Part shown: piece by piece, positions 7,907-16,244 of the stretch | Position numbering within the stretch: the first letter of the stretch is position 1 | Layout of the letters: every line of letters begins with the position of its first letter | Assembly: GCA_002441865.1 (NCBI GenBank) | Contig: DJNY01000027.1 | Location: 1 to 18,891, forward strand | Source: Lachnospiraceae bacterium UBA6452 | Lineage (GTDB): Bacteria; Bacillota; Clostridia; Lachnospirales; Lachnospiraceae | Length of the DNA stretch: 18,891 nt | Direction: 5' to 3' | The notes under the pieces: model-generated | Told to the model about the DNA's origin: nothing | What the model saw: only the letters and a program-made list of their open reading frames with translations | Databases searched by the model: none | Made by a program: the position numbers and the translations under genes

Positions 7907-8023
7907 GTTGGTAATTGAAAATTAAGGGTGCATACCTAATTTTGATATGAAATGTAGAAGTGTAGAATTATTTCGTGTATAGACAGCGTAAATTGATAAA
8001 TTGGTTATGCGCTGTCTTTTTTA
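7907..8023 (+). ncRNA. Candidate small RNA of about 115 nt
   Basis: This is inferred from a promoter just upstream and a terminator at the end, with no open frame between. It begins with a hairpin of about 9 bp (AAAATTA at 7918-7924 pairs with TAATTTT at 7937-7943, and GG pairs with CC). I do not recognise an RNA family. It could equally be a decayed gene leader. Confidence 0.3.
7981..8023 (+). terminator. Rho-independent terminator
   Basis: A 10-bp stem (AGACAGCGTA with TGCGCTGTCT, one G-U pair) encloses a 17-base loop, with six T residues at 8017-8022. It ends either the SIMPL-gene transcript or the candidate small RNA. Confidence 0.8.
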
Positions 8024-8047
8024 TTATGGCGACGACGAGGAAAATGA

Positions 8048-8136
8048 ACACATTTATGCAGAGCATTTGACGACTACTAATCAGAGCGAGATTCGCAGTG
8101 CGTATCTCCTCTCTGTTAGTCACAGGATAAATGTGT
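8048..8136. repeat. Nested palindrome, copy A of a dispersed hairpin repeat
   Basis: The outer arms ACACATTTAT (8048-8057) and ATAAATGTGT (8127-8136) are perfect inverted repeats. Inside, 8076-8120 folds as one stem: ACTAA with TTAGT, CAGAG with CTCTG, GAGAT with ATCTC, CGC with GCG, loop AGT. The core ATCAGAGCGAGATTCGCAG (8080-8098) matches copy B at 13593-13611 in 18 of 19 bases. It could be a REP-like element, a MITE remnant or a structured RNA. Confidence 0.65.
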
Positions 8137-8354
8137 AATGAATATAGTAATGACTATTGCTTGCTTAAACATTGGATGATATAATTCGCTACTAAAAAAT
8201 GTGCCAATACACAAAAACAGGGAGCGGATTGTGAAAATTAAGAGAAATATTTGCTGCTGGATGAAATACAGTTCATGACTCGATTCGAGGAGTGTTGAAC
8301 AGCTTATTTTGTATCAGTAATATTGATGTATTCAACTAAATTAGTGTTACAAAT

Positions 8355-8390
8355 AAAAGGCATGCAAAGAATCTTTGCGTGCCTTTTCTC
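8355..8390. terminator. Strong hairpin terminator
   Basis: A 15-bp stem (AAAAGGCATGCAAAG with CTTTGCGTGCCTTTT, one G-U pair) closes an AAT loop. The A/T ends could allow termination on both strands. No gene of the window ends just before it. Confidence 0.75.
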
Positions 8391-8467
8391 TGCCCATACG
8401 GTATACTGAATACAACATTTTATAACAAGGAACTATATGCAGGGATCTTTATGAGAGGAGAATGTGT

Positions 8468-9238
8468 ATGCGTGAACTCGGAGAACGGATATCAAAATTG
8501 CGGCGGGAAAAAGGTATGACACAGGAAGAACTGGCTTCCTATCTGCAGGTGACGCGTCAGACTGTCAGCAGTTATGAGAACGGGAAAAGTGAGCCGGATA
8601 TTGCTATGCTCCATAAGTTGTCCGAGGCTCTTGAAACGGAGGTATCCTTCTTGATAGAGGGGAAAGAGCAAGAAGAAAAAAGACCGCAGGATCTAAAAGA
8701 CAGGAAAAGGAATATGCGGTTATGGCTCCTGCAGATCGCAGGGCTTATTCTGGTGCTGCTTGCGATCAGGCTGGCAGAACCGGCGATACACTACTATGTG
8801 CAGGATACATTTCTGCTTTGGCCGGTGTTTATTTGTAAATATATGTTGTATCCCCTGTGTTTTTTCTGGGGCGGCAGTCTGTTTCTGCAGCTTGTGCATC
8901 TGCTGTATCCGGCATTTCATCCGCTGCGGGGAAAAGCCTGTGGCTGGATACACAGAATCCTGTTGCTGCTTCTGCTTATTTTTGCCCTGCTCGCTGTTTT
9001 GCAGGCTGCAGAATGGGGATATGAGGCATGGCAATGGGCAAATCATCCGCCGGTAGAATCCTTTGACGGGACAATGATCAGACATCTGTTCTCCGGTAAG
9101 CTGCGGGATCTGCCGGATCTTTACCTGCAGATGATACAGTTTGGACTGACAGGAGAAAGAGGTCAGATCAATTTATGGTATGTGTTCGGTCTGCTGCATG
9201 GATGCTTCCTTTGGCTGTTTCGCGGAGAAAAACAGTAG
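8468..9238 (+). CDS. XRE-family regulator with C-terminal membrane segments
   Basis: This 256-residue protein has an N-terminal helix-turn-helix of the XRE type at residues 4-60 (KLRREKGMTQEELASYL, then VTRQTVSSYENG). Hydrophobic segments follow at about 85-102, 115-147 and 163-180, with a weaker one near 235-250. Such membrane-anchored XRE proteins are common in Clostridia and may couple a surface or metabolite signal to transcription, but the signal and DNA target are unknown. ATG 8468 is chosen because GAGGAG lies 7 bases upstream; ATG 8462 would leave only one base of spacing. A related but shorter-linked XRE gene follows at 9366, so the two may form a regulatory pair. The first transmembrane segments follow a short charged linker directly after the DNA-binding domain. 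Confidence 0.85.
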   Translation: MRELGERISKLRREKGMTQEELASYLQVTRQTVSSYENGKSEPDIAMLHKLSEALETEVSFLIEGKEQEEKRPQDLKDRKRNMRLWLLQIAGLILVLLAIRLAEPAIHYYVQDTFLLWPVFICKYMLYPLCFFWGGSLFLQLVHLLYPAFHPLRGKACGWIHRILLLLLLIFALLAVLQAAEWGYEAWQWANHPPVESFDGTMIRHLFSGKLRDLPDLYLQMIQFGLTGERGQINLWYVFGLLHGCFLWLFRGEKQ

Positions 9239-9297
9239 AAAATGCAGGAAATCAGCACTTCGCAACCTGCGGTTGACACATTGCCTGCGTTGCTTTC

Positions 9298-9326
9298 TTG
9301 CACGCAACCGACAAAAACGATAGGAT
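9298..9326 (+). promoter_or_regulatory. Possible promoter of the second XRE gene
   Basis: TTGCAC (9298-9303) and TAGGAT (9321-9326) are spaced by 17 bases, about 40 bases before the start at 9366. Both boxes deviate from consensus. Confidence 0.4.
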
Positions 9327-9365
9327 GAGTGCATAACATAATGGACAACAAAAGGAGAGTGCAAC

Positions 9366-10252
9366 ATGATTCTGGCAGATAAGATCATAAATCTGAGAAA
9401 GAAAGCGGGCTGGTCGCAGGAGGAGCTTGCCGGCAGACTGGGAGTAACAAGACAGTCCGTATCCAAATGGGAAGGCGCACAGTCAGTGCCTGACATAGAA
9501 AAGATCGTGCAGCTCAGCAGACTGTTTTCAGTCACGACCGATTATTTATTAAAGGATGAGCTGGAGGATCCGGATCCGGTTCTTGTGACGGATGCGGAAA
9601 AGCAGGAAGATCCGGAAATAACATACAGGCAGGTGACTATGGAAGAGGCTTCCGTTTATATGAAGATGGAAAGAGAAAATGCCCCAAAGAAGGCTCTGGC
9701 AACTTTTTTATGGGTGAGTTCGCCTATTGCACTGATTTTACTGGCATCTATGAGTGAATATGCAAGATCTGGAATCAACGAAAATGCCGCAGCTGCGATC
9801 GGGCTGTGCGTACTCATTTTGTTTGTGGCGATCGGAGTTGTGATTTATACGTCATGCAGTGCCAAAGAAAAAGAGTATGCATTTTTTCGGTCATGCCACT
9901 CTTTGTGGCAATGGGACTGGATGCCGGAGATATCGTTTCCTGTGCGGCAGTTTGTTTTATGCTGTTTGTGATAGCAGTTGCAAGCCAGCTTTTCGTGTAT
10001 GCCGGAACGATCAATGATTCCATGCAGAAGCTGCTGGAGGAAGAAGAATATACAAGAGAAAATAAGGCAAGAAGCGGGATTTATAGTGCTGTCAGTACCT
10101 GCTACTGGCTGCTTGTCACAGCGGTTTTCCTATTTGTCTGCTTTGGACCGTATGGAAATGCAAAGCCCCAATATTATTGGGTGGTCTGGGCGATCGCAGG
10201 TGTGTTATACGGAGCTGTACTGGCTATCTTGAAAATTGTCAGGAGACAATAA
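9366..10252 (+). pseudogene. XRE-family membrane regulator, broken by a one-base frameshift
   Basis: The first frame (9366-9971) has an XRE helix-turn-helix at residues 5-60 (KKAGWSQEELAGRL, VTRQSVSKWEG), a linker, and two hydrophobic segments. It then turns into an unlikely tail at the T run 9882-9887. The neighbouring frame continues naturally as SVMPLFVAMGLDAGDIV, with further membrane segments, and stops at 10252. Adding one T would give a 295-residue protein. The hydrophobic character and the KLLEEEEYTRENKARSG linker of the second part fit one multi-pass protein. The T run is not a canonical programmed slippery site. The cause may be a true mutation, phase variation or a sequencing error. 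AGGAGAG lies a few bases before ATG 9366. The 3' end overlaps the convergent AraC gene by 14 bases. Confidence 0.8.
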
Positions 10253-11081
10253 ATTTCCGTTCCTGCTTCGGTGTGATGCCACGCCAGCTTTTGTACTGCC
10301 TGATAAAATGACTGCTGTCATAGAAACCGGTCTCCTGTGCGATATAATCGATATCCAGATCTGAATTGACCAGCAGATCCTGCGCTTTGTTAAGCCGGAT
10401 ATACTTGATATATTCCTTGCAGGATCTTCCGTAATTTTCACGGAAAAGCTTTGCGAAGTGCGAATAGCTCATATGACAGAGCCTGGCAAGCTCCTGTACC
10501 TCCAAAGGTTCAGAGGAATGGGAATCTATATATTCCAGAATATGATAAAACGACATAGTATGTTCAGCGCCTGGACATGCCTGTCGTTTTTTTGTGCCTG
10601 TTTTGCGGGCTATCGCAATCAGAAGACGATAGATATCAGCCTGAACGGCAAGCATATGCATCTGGGCGGAGCTTTCATATTCGGAAACAACAGAATTTAC
10701 AATAGATGAAAAAGTGTCGTTATCATGAACAATGATACAGAAGTCTTCCTCGGAAGTGCGGTGAACAAATAAATCATATATTGTCTGGAGATAAGACTGG
10801 GGGATATTCAGCGTCTGGATGTTAAATTTGATAACCGCATAGTGGACAGGATCGGTACATTCTTTATCCGGGAGCACGCTGTGCAGCTGCAGCGGATAGA
10901 AGTAACACAGATCTCCAGCATGAAGAGTGGCTTCCCCGTTGTTACACAGGATCCGGACAGAACCACTGGTCATAAAGAGAATTTCACTGTAATAATGCCA
11001 GTGCAGAGGGGAATGTACATTATCTGTATAAAAGATATCATAGGGCTGATTCATAATATCTATATATTCAAACATTTCCAT
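10239..11081 (-). CDS. AraC-family transcriptional regulator of the mannan cluster
   Basis: This 280-residue regulator has an N-terminal cupin-like sensor region (HSPLHWHYYSEILFMTSG, then HAGDLCYFYPLQLHSV) and a C-terminal pair of helix-turn-helix motifs over about the last 100 residues (ELARLCHMSYSHFAKLF and IAQETGFYDSSHFIRQYK). AraC proteins of this type bind sugars and activate neighbouring catabolic genes. The start at 11081 is chosen because GGAGG lies 9 bases upstream on the minus strand; the longer frame to 11222 adds 47 residues without family similarity. It is transcribed away from the epimerase gene, and the 226-base spacer holds promoters for both. That arrangement suggests it controls the mannan genes, probably in response to a manno-oligosaccharide. 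This is inference from position. Confidence 0.88.
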   Translation of the reverse strand: MEMFEYIDIMNQPYDIFYTDNVHSPLHWHYYSEILFMTSGSVRILCNNGEATLHAGDLCYFYPLQLHSVLPDKECTDPVHYAVIKFNIQTLNIPQSYLQTIYDLFVHRTSEEDFCIIVHDNDTFSSIVNSVVSEYESSAQMHMLAVQADIYRLLIAIARKTGTKKRQACPGAEHTMSFYHILEYIDSHSSEPLEVQELARLCHMSYSHFAKLFRENYGRSCKEYIKYIRLNKAQDLLVNSDLDIDYIAQETGFYDSSHFIRQYKSWRGITPKQERKFIVS

Positions 11082-11170
11082 GGGATAATACCTCCATAGC
11101 CTGATGATAAATATGCAGCCTCGCTCATCGCTGCAGGCAATATCATGGGCGAAGTTCCGTTTTAAGTGAT

Positions 11171-11198
11171 ATTTTATCAGTTCATGACAGTATGTCAA
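11171..11198 (-). promoter_or_regulatory. Promoter of the AraC-family gene
   Basis: On the minus strand a perfect TTGACA (11198-11193) is followed after 16 bases by TAAAAT (11176-11171). It predicts a leader of about 80 bases before the chosen start at 11081. Confidence 0.65.
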
Positions 11199-11214
11199 TA
11201 GATTAGTAATAGGT

Positions 11215-11242
11215 TTGTACAATTTTTGGTTTGCATTTTAAT
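11215..11242 (+). promoter_or_regulatory. Possible promoter of the mannan operon
   Basis: TTGTAC (11215-11220) and TTTAAT (11237-11242) are 16 bases apart, facing the epimerase gene. The boxes are weak, as expected for an activator-dependent promoter. A competing -10 box, TAGAAT, lies at 11242-11247. Confidence 0.35.
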
Positions 11243-11307
11243 AGAATATGCCGGATGCGAAAAGTAAAATGAAGAAAAACGAGAAAACGAGGAGGATACT
11301 TGTTAAA

Positions 11308-12477
11308 ATGGAAAGAAAAGATTTTGAGGAACATCTGGTAAATAACATTATTCCTTTCTGGAATAAAATGGTTGATAAGGAAAATGGTGGATTTTACGGC
11401 TATGCGGATGCAGACGGCAACCCGGGGAAAGACAGCGTGAAGGGATGCATTCTGAACAGTCGTATCCTGTGGTTTTATTCATCAGCGTATAGCCTCCTGA
11501 AGAAGCAGGAACTTCTTGAAAAGGCAGAGCATGCATTTTTATTCCTGCAGGACAGTTTCTTTGACAGCAGATATGGCGGCGTATACTGGTCAGTTCAGGC
11601 AGACGGAACGCCGGAAGATACAACAAAGCATACATACAATCAGGCATTTGCAATCTATGCGCTGTCTGCATATTATATGGCAGGTGGAAAGAAAGAAGCA
11701 TTGGATCTTGCTTACAGTCTTTATCGTACAATTGAAGAAAAATGCCGGGATGCGGCGGGATATTTTGAGGCGTTTGACCGTGCATTTGTGCCTGTATCAA
11801 ATGAAAAGCTGTCAGAGAATGGAGTTCTGGCAGAGAGAACAATGAACACTTTATTACATGTTATGGAGGCATACACGGAACTTTACAGGGCAGACGGATT
11901 TTTTGAAGTCGGAGATTCTATCCGGGAGATCCTGAGAATATTTAAGAGCAAGGTATATGATGCTGATAAGGAAATCTGTAAGGTGTTTTTTGATAAAGAA
12001 TATAATTCGCTCATTTCACTGGAATCCTATGGACATGATATAGAAGCATCATGGCTGATCAAAAGAGCGTGTGATGTGCTTGGAGATAAGGCATATTATG
12101 AAGAAATGCTTCCAATTATCAAAGGACTGGCAGATGGTGCTTATAACGATGGTATCGATACGATCAACCATGCCATGAATAATGAATCCGAAAATGGTGT
12201 GGTAAATGCAAAGAAGGTATGGTGGGTGCAGGCAGAAGCCGTTACAGGCTTCTATAATGCATATCAGCTTCAGCCGGAAAAAAAGGAATTCCTTACCATA
12301 TCTGAAAAAATATGGGATTATATAAAAAAACACGTGATCGATAAGAAAACAGGTGAGTGGATCGAGAACATTGAACCGGATAATACAGTCAGAAAAGGAC
12401 AGGCACTGGTTCATCCATGGAAATGCCCTTACCATAATGGCAGAATGTGTATAGAGATGATGCAGAGACTGGCATAG
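11308..12477 (+). CDS. Cellobiose/mannobiose 2-epimerase (AGE family)
   Basis: The enzyme should interconvert the reducing-end glucose and mannose of beta-1,4-disaccharides, here most likely mannobiose to mannosylglucose. The 389-residue protein is the usual length for cellobiose 2-epimerases and is built of repeated helices forming an (alpha/alpha)6 barrel. Conserved features include Arg in LNSRILWFYSSAY, His184 in LLHVMEAYTELY, His243 in SYGHDIEAS, KVWWVQAEA, and His376 in the hallmark WKCPYHNGRM. There is no signal peptide, so it acts in the cytoplasm. ATG 11308 has AGGAGG 12 bases upstream, slightly long spacing; the open frame extends back to 11248 but without family similarity. It opens an apparent operon, with the esterase 14 bases downstream. 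The mannobiose preference is inferred from the neighbouring mannosidase. Confidence 0.9.
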   Translation: MERKDFEEHLVNNIIPFWNKMVDKENGGFYGYADADGNPGKDSVKGCILNSRILWFYSSAYSLLKKQELLEKAEHAFLFLQDSFFDSRYGGVYWSVQADGTPEDTTKHTYNQAFAIYALSAYYMAGGKKEALDLAYSLYRTIEEKCRDAAGYFEAFDRAFVPVSNEKLSENGVLAERTMNTLLHVMEAYTELYRADGFFEVGDSIREILRIFKSKVYDADKEICKVFFDKEYNSLISLESYGHDIEASWLIKRACDVLGDKAYYEEMLPIIKGLADGAYNDGIDTINHAMNNESENGVVNAKKVWWVQAEAVTGFYNAYQLQPEKKEFLTISEKIWDYIKKHVIDKKTGEWIENIEPDNTVRKGQALVHPWKCPYHNGRMCIEMMQRLA

Positions 12478-12491
12478 AAAGGGAAATCAAT

Positions 12492-13583
12492 ATGGAGCAG
12501 GATCTGACAAGATTACAGAAAGTATTTGCAAAAGCAGAAAGAGGAGAACAGCTGACGATCGGTTTTATCGGTGGATCCATTACACAGGGGTGTCTTGCTT
12601 CCAAGCCGGAATATGCCTGTGCATACAGGGTATATGAATGGCTGCAGTACAAATTCCCGGATGCGGATTTTACTTATATAAATGCAGGAATTGGTGGTAC
12701 AAACTCTCATTTTGGTGCGGCAAGAGTGCAAGAAGACCTGCTCGTTTATCAACCGGATCTTGTTTTTCTGGATTTTACGGTCAATGATGATGCAACGGAT
12801 TTCTTCGGGGAAACCTATGAAGGCGTTGTCAGACAGATCCTGCTTTCCGAAAAGGCACCGGCGCTTGTTCCGGTTTATCATATTTATTATCAGAATGGCA
12901 TGAATGCGGAGAGAGTCCATGCGAAAATCTGCAGACATTATCAGCTGCCGGTGATCAGTATGCGGCCGCTTTATCAGAAGCTTCTGGACGGAGAACTGGA
13001 GATGGAAGAGATGACGGCGGATGGGCTGCATCCGAATGACTACGGGCACAGGCTGGTGGCAGATCTTATCATAGAAAAGCTGGAAGCCTGTATGGCGGAA
13101 GGAAAGGAAAACAGAAAGGAAGATGCATGCGGAAAAGATAGGATTACTGCAAACGCAGAAATCGCAGCACCGCTGACCGCAAATCAATATGAGCATGCAG
13201 TCAGATATAACAACCGGAACTGTCTGCCACAGATGGAAGGGTTTGCATCAGATACACGTATCCAGGCAGACATCACGGACTGCTTTGTAAAAGGATGGAC
13301 GGCAAAAGGAAATGGTGCCCGGATCACCTTCTCGGCAGAATGTACAGAGCTGGCAGTCCAGTATCGCAGGTCACTGAAAAAAGCACCGAAAGCAAAAGTA
13401 ATTCTGGATGGAGTGGAGACTGAGTTTATTCTGGATGGTACGTTTGATGAAACATGGGGCGACCAGCTGGCACTGACACCGGTTCTGACCCACGGACAGA
13501 AGGCGGTGCATACTGTTACGCTTGTGTTGTATGACTGTGAGAGCGCGGAAACCGATTTTATGGTCGTTTCCTTTTTGTTATAA
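12492..13583 (+). CDS. SGNH-type acetyl esterase, CE17-like, for acetylated manno-oligosaccharides
   Basis: The 363-residue protein has an N-terminal SGNH hydrolase domain and a C-terminal beta-rich domain of about 130 residues. The catalytic signature is visible: Ser29 in GGSITQG, a glycine block NAGIGGTNS, Asn98 in TVNDD, and Asp177 with His180 in DGLHPND. The order, hydrolase first and beta-sandwich second, fits the CE17 esterases described from Roseburia mannan loci, which remove acetyl groups from mannose residues, rather than CE2, which has the opposite order. No signal peptide is seen, so it should act inside the cell on imported oligosaccharides. ATG 12492 has AAAGGG about 8 bases upstream; the frame from 12447 would overlap the epimerase gene. 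A GDSL-type lipase is a less likely alternative. Acetyl position specificity is not predictable here. Confidence 0.8.
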   Translation: MEQDLTRLQKVFAKAERGEQLTIGFIGGSITQGCLASKPEYACAYRVYEWLQYKFPDADFTYINAGIGGTNSHFGAARVQEDLLVYQPDLVFLDFTVNDDATDFFGETYEGVVRQILLSEKAPALVPVYHIYYQNGMNAERVHAKICRHYQLPVISMRPLYQKLLDGELEMEEMTADGLHPNDYGHRLVADLIIEKLEACMAEGKENRKEDACGKDRITANAEIAAPLTANQYEHAVRYNNRNCLPQMEGFASDTRIQADITDCFVKGWTAKGNGARITFSAECTELAVQYRRSLKKAPKAKVILDGVETEFILDGTFDETWGDQLALTPVLTHGQKAVHTVTLVLYDCESAETDFMVVSFLL

Positions 13584-13592
13584 CGACAGGTG

Positions 13593-13628
13593 ATCAGAGC
13601 GGGATTCGCAGAGAGCATCCCGTTTCTG
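13593..13628. repeat. Hairpin, copy B of the dispersed repeat
   Basis: The core ATCAGAGCGGGATTCGCAG (13593-13611) matches copy A at 8080-8098. It folds by CGGGAT with ATCCCG, extended by CAG with CTG. In both copies CGAC lies nine bases before the core, with five bases between. It lies between the esterase stop and the mannosidase, so it could also act as a weak terminator, an RNA stability element or an attenuator inside the operon. Confidence 0.65.
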
Positions 13629-13672
13629 TGTGTATAATATATAAATGGGAAGAACGGCAGAAGGAGAAAAAA

Positions 13673-16222
13673 TTGCAGAAGATAGAGCTGAATGAAAACT
13701 GGAAAATGAGAATTGCAGGAGAGGACAACTTTTTTTCTGCAACAGTACCGGGATCTGTTTATCAGGATCTGCTGGATCAGGGGCGGATGGAAGATCCTTA
13801 TTTCAGAGACAATGAAAACAGAGCACTTGAGATCATGAAGCAGGATTTTGAATATCAAAAATTCTTTGATGTAGACAAAGCACAGCTTGCAGGGGCAGAT
13901 GAGGTACTGCTTCGGTTTCACGGACTGGACACGATCGCAGACGTTATTTTAAACGGTACTTTTTTAAAACAGGTAAATAATATGCATCGTACATGGGATT
14001 TTTCTGTGAAGCAGCTGTTAAAAGAAAAGGACAATGAACTTGTTATTTATTTCCATTCCCCGGTCTTATATATTGCGGAGCAGTTTGAGAAAGACCCGGC
14101 GATCCTGGGAACAGAAGATGCGATGAGAGGATTTCCCAAGATCAGAAAGGGACATTATATGTTTGGCTGGGACTGGGGACCGAGATTACCTGACGCTGGA
14201 ATCTGGAAGCCGGTGGAACTATTATTTGTGGAAAAAGCAAGACTGACAAGAGTTTATATCAGACAAAACTGGAAGCCTGATCTGTCGGAAGTAAAGCTTT
14301 GCCTGGAAACTAAAATAGCAGAGGTATCTTCATTTTCAAGGTATGCGAAGACAGTCAGCGAAATGGGTTGTGCACGGGAGCGGGAGCTTGCTGCAGAAGA
14401 CAAAAAAACATACAGGTTAGGTATTACCGTAACGGATCCACAGGGAGAAAAACTCTATGACAGGGTAGATCCTGCAATGCCGCTGGTGATCAAAAATCCA
14501 CAGCTCTGGTGGCCGAACGGCTTTGGAAACCAGCCGCTTTATAGTGTGATCACGGAGCTTACAAGTGCGGACGGAAAGAGGATCTATGACCGGACAGAAA
14601 AAAAGATCGGTCTGCGTACCATGACAATGAACACGGAAAAGGATGCGTACGGAAATGCGTTTGCCCATGTGGTAAACGGTGTTGAGATCTTTGCGATGGG
14701 GGCTGATTATATCCCGGAGGACAATATCCTGCATCGTATGAACAGCGCACGGACAAGAGAACTGCTGCTGCAGTGCAAGGCAGCTAACTTTAATTGTATC
14801 CGTGTCTGGGGCGGCGGTTTATATCCGGATGACAGTTTCTTTGATAGCTGTGATGAGCTGGGGCTTGTGGTCTGGCAGGATTTTATGTTTGCCTGCGCTA
14901 ACTATCGCCTGACAGAGGATTTTGAAGAAAATATCATGGCGGAGCTGAAGGATCAGATCCGCAGACTGGCACATCATGCAAGCCTGGGACTCTGGTGCGG
15001 CAATAATGAAATGGAAATGTTTGTGGACCAGGGAGAATGGGGCGCTAAAAATGAGATCAAAAGCGACTATGTAAAGATCTATGAATATCTGTTCCCGAAG
15101 CTTTTGAAAAAGGAAGATCCGGACCGCTTTTACTGGCCGGCAAGCCCGTCAACGGGCGGCGGATTTGATTTTCCGAACGATCCGGACCGCGGTGATGTAC
15201 ATTACTGGGAAGTATGGCACGGAAACAAACCGTTTACGGAGTACAGAAAGTTCTACTTCCGTTATCTTTCGGAATTTGGCTTTCAGTCATTCCCGTCCAT
15301 CAGGACGGTTGAAACATTTACACTGCTACAGGATCGAAATGTATTTTCCTATGTGATGGAAAAGCACCAGAGAAATGCGGCAGCTAACGGAAAGATCATG
15401 AATTACATGGAACAGACGTTTCTGTATCCAAACAGTCTGGATACACTGATCTATGCTTCCCAGCTTTTGCAGGCAGAAGCGATCCGTTACGGTGTGGAAC
15501 ATTTCAGACGGAACAGAGGACGTTGTATGGGTACGGTGTACTGGCAGCTGAACGACTGCTGGCCGGCAGCATCCTGGTCATCCATCGATTATTACGGCAG
15601 ATGGAAGGCACTTCATTATTATGCAAAGCGTTTCTTTGCGCCAGTGCTTCTTTCCTGTGAAGAAGAAGGACTTCTGAATCAGACGATGAACGTGAATGCT
15701 GAACCGTTCCCGGTGAAAAAATCGATCCGGTTAAATGTGACAAATGAAACGATGCAGGAAAAACAGGTGGTTGTGAAATGGCAGCTCAGGAACCCGGATG
15801 CAAATGTACTTTGTGAGCAGGCAAGCAAAGTGACAGTTCCTCCGCTTTCGGCTGTGTGGCTTGACCGTGTGGATCTTGGGCAGGCAGAGCTGTATGCAAA
15901 TTATGTGAGTTATCAGTTGTTTGATAGTAACTCTGAGAAAGAGAAGCATGCACAGACAGAACCTGTTTCAGAAGGTACGGTTCTGTTCTGTCCGCCAAAG
16001 CATTTCCGCTTTGCAGATCCGCAGCTGCGTGCTAGAATAGAAGGAGATGAGATCGTTGTTTCGGCATGTACTTATGCAAAGAGCATTGAGATCCGGAATG
16101 AAAATGATGATCTTATTTTATCGGACAATTTCTTTGATCTGAACGGCGGTGAAAAGCGCGTGAAGATCTTAAAAGGAAAAGCGGATGGCGTGCAGGTAAG
16201 AAGCGTATACGATATCCGGTAA
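13673..16222 (+). CDS. Beta-mannosidase, glycoside hydrolase family 2
   Basis: The enzyme hydrolyses terminal beta-mannose from oligosaccharides such as mannobiose or mannosylglucose. The 849-residue protein has the GH2 order: an N-terminal sugar-binding domain (WKMRIAGEDN and TVPGSVYQDLL), Ig-like domains, and a TIM barrel. Visible active-site residues are the acid/base Glu446 in GNNEME and the nucleophile Glu534 in SEFGFQSFPS. YMFGWDWGPRLPD and IRVWGGGLYPDDSFFD are typical of beta-mannosidases rather than beta-galactosidases. No signal peptide is seen, so it is cytoplasmic. The likely start is TTG 13673, because AAGGAG lies 6 bases upstream; the in-frame GTG at 13628 lies in the hairpin end and has no such site. 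The gene lies 89 bases after the esterase and 22 before the isomerase. Confidence 0.93.
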   Translation: MQKIELNENWKMRIAGEDNFFSATVPGSVYQDLLDQGRMEDPYFRDNENRALEIMKQDFEYQKFFDVDKAQLAGADEVLLRFHGLDTIADVILNGTFLKQVNNMHRTWDFSVKQLLKEKDNELVIYFHSPVLYIAEQFEKDPAILGTEDAMRGFPKIRKGHYMFGWDWGPRLPDAGIWKPVELLFVEKARLTRVYIRQNWKPDLSEVKLCLETKIAEVSSFSRYAKTVSEMGCARERELAAEDKKTYRLGITVTDPQGEKLYDRVDPAMPLVIKNPQLWWPNGFGNQPLYSVITELTSADGKRIYDRTEKKIGLRTMTMNTEKDAYGNAFAHVVNGVEIFAMGADYIPEDNILHRMNSARTRELLLQCKAANFNCIRVWGGGLYPDDSFFDSCDELGLVVWQDFMFACANYRLTEDFEENIMAELKDQIRRLAHHASLGLWCGNNEMEMFVDQGEWGAKNEIKSDYVKIYEYLFPKLLKKEDPDRFYWPASPSTGGGFDFPNDPDRGDVHYWEVWHGNKPFTEYRKFYFRYLSEFGFQSFPSIRTVETFTLLQDRNVFSYVMEKHQRNAAANGKIMNYMEQTFLYPNSLDTLIYASQLLQAEAIRYGVEHFRRNRGRCMGTVYWQLNDCWPAASWSSIDYYGRWKALHYYAKRFFAPVLLSCEEEGLLNQTMNVNAEPFPVKKSIRLNVTNETMQEKQVVVKWQLRNPDANVLCEQASKVTVPPLSAVWLDRVDLGQAELYANYVSYQLFDSNSEKEKHAQTEPVSEGTVLFCPPKHFRFADPQLRARIEGDEIVVSACTYAKSIEIRNENDDLILSDNFFDLNGGEKRVKILKGKADGVQVRSVYDIR

Positions 16223-16244
16223 TACAGGGAAAAGGAGACCAGCT

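Larger units (their letters stand above)
7845..8467. other. Intergenic gap of 623 bases between the defence island and the regulators
   Basis: I see no credible gene here. From left to right it holds an extended -10 promoter (7871-7900), a possible small RNA ending in a terminator (7907-8023), a nested palindrome (8048-8136), about 215 bases of AT-rich sequence with no clear signal, and a strong hairpin terminator (8355-8390). TATACT at 8402-8407 could be a -10 box for the next gene, but no good -35 box is found. Confidence 0.7.

Noticed and set aside
12513..13196. Long minus-strand open frame of 227 codons opposite the esterase
   Set aside because: It lies wholly opposite a gene with an intact SGNH signature, is rich in cysteine and histidine as antisense frames are, and has no ribosome binding site.
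13184..13921. Long minus-strand open frame of 245 codons across the esterase and mannosidase junction
   Set aside because: It crosses two well supported genes and has no recognisable motif.
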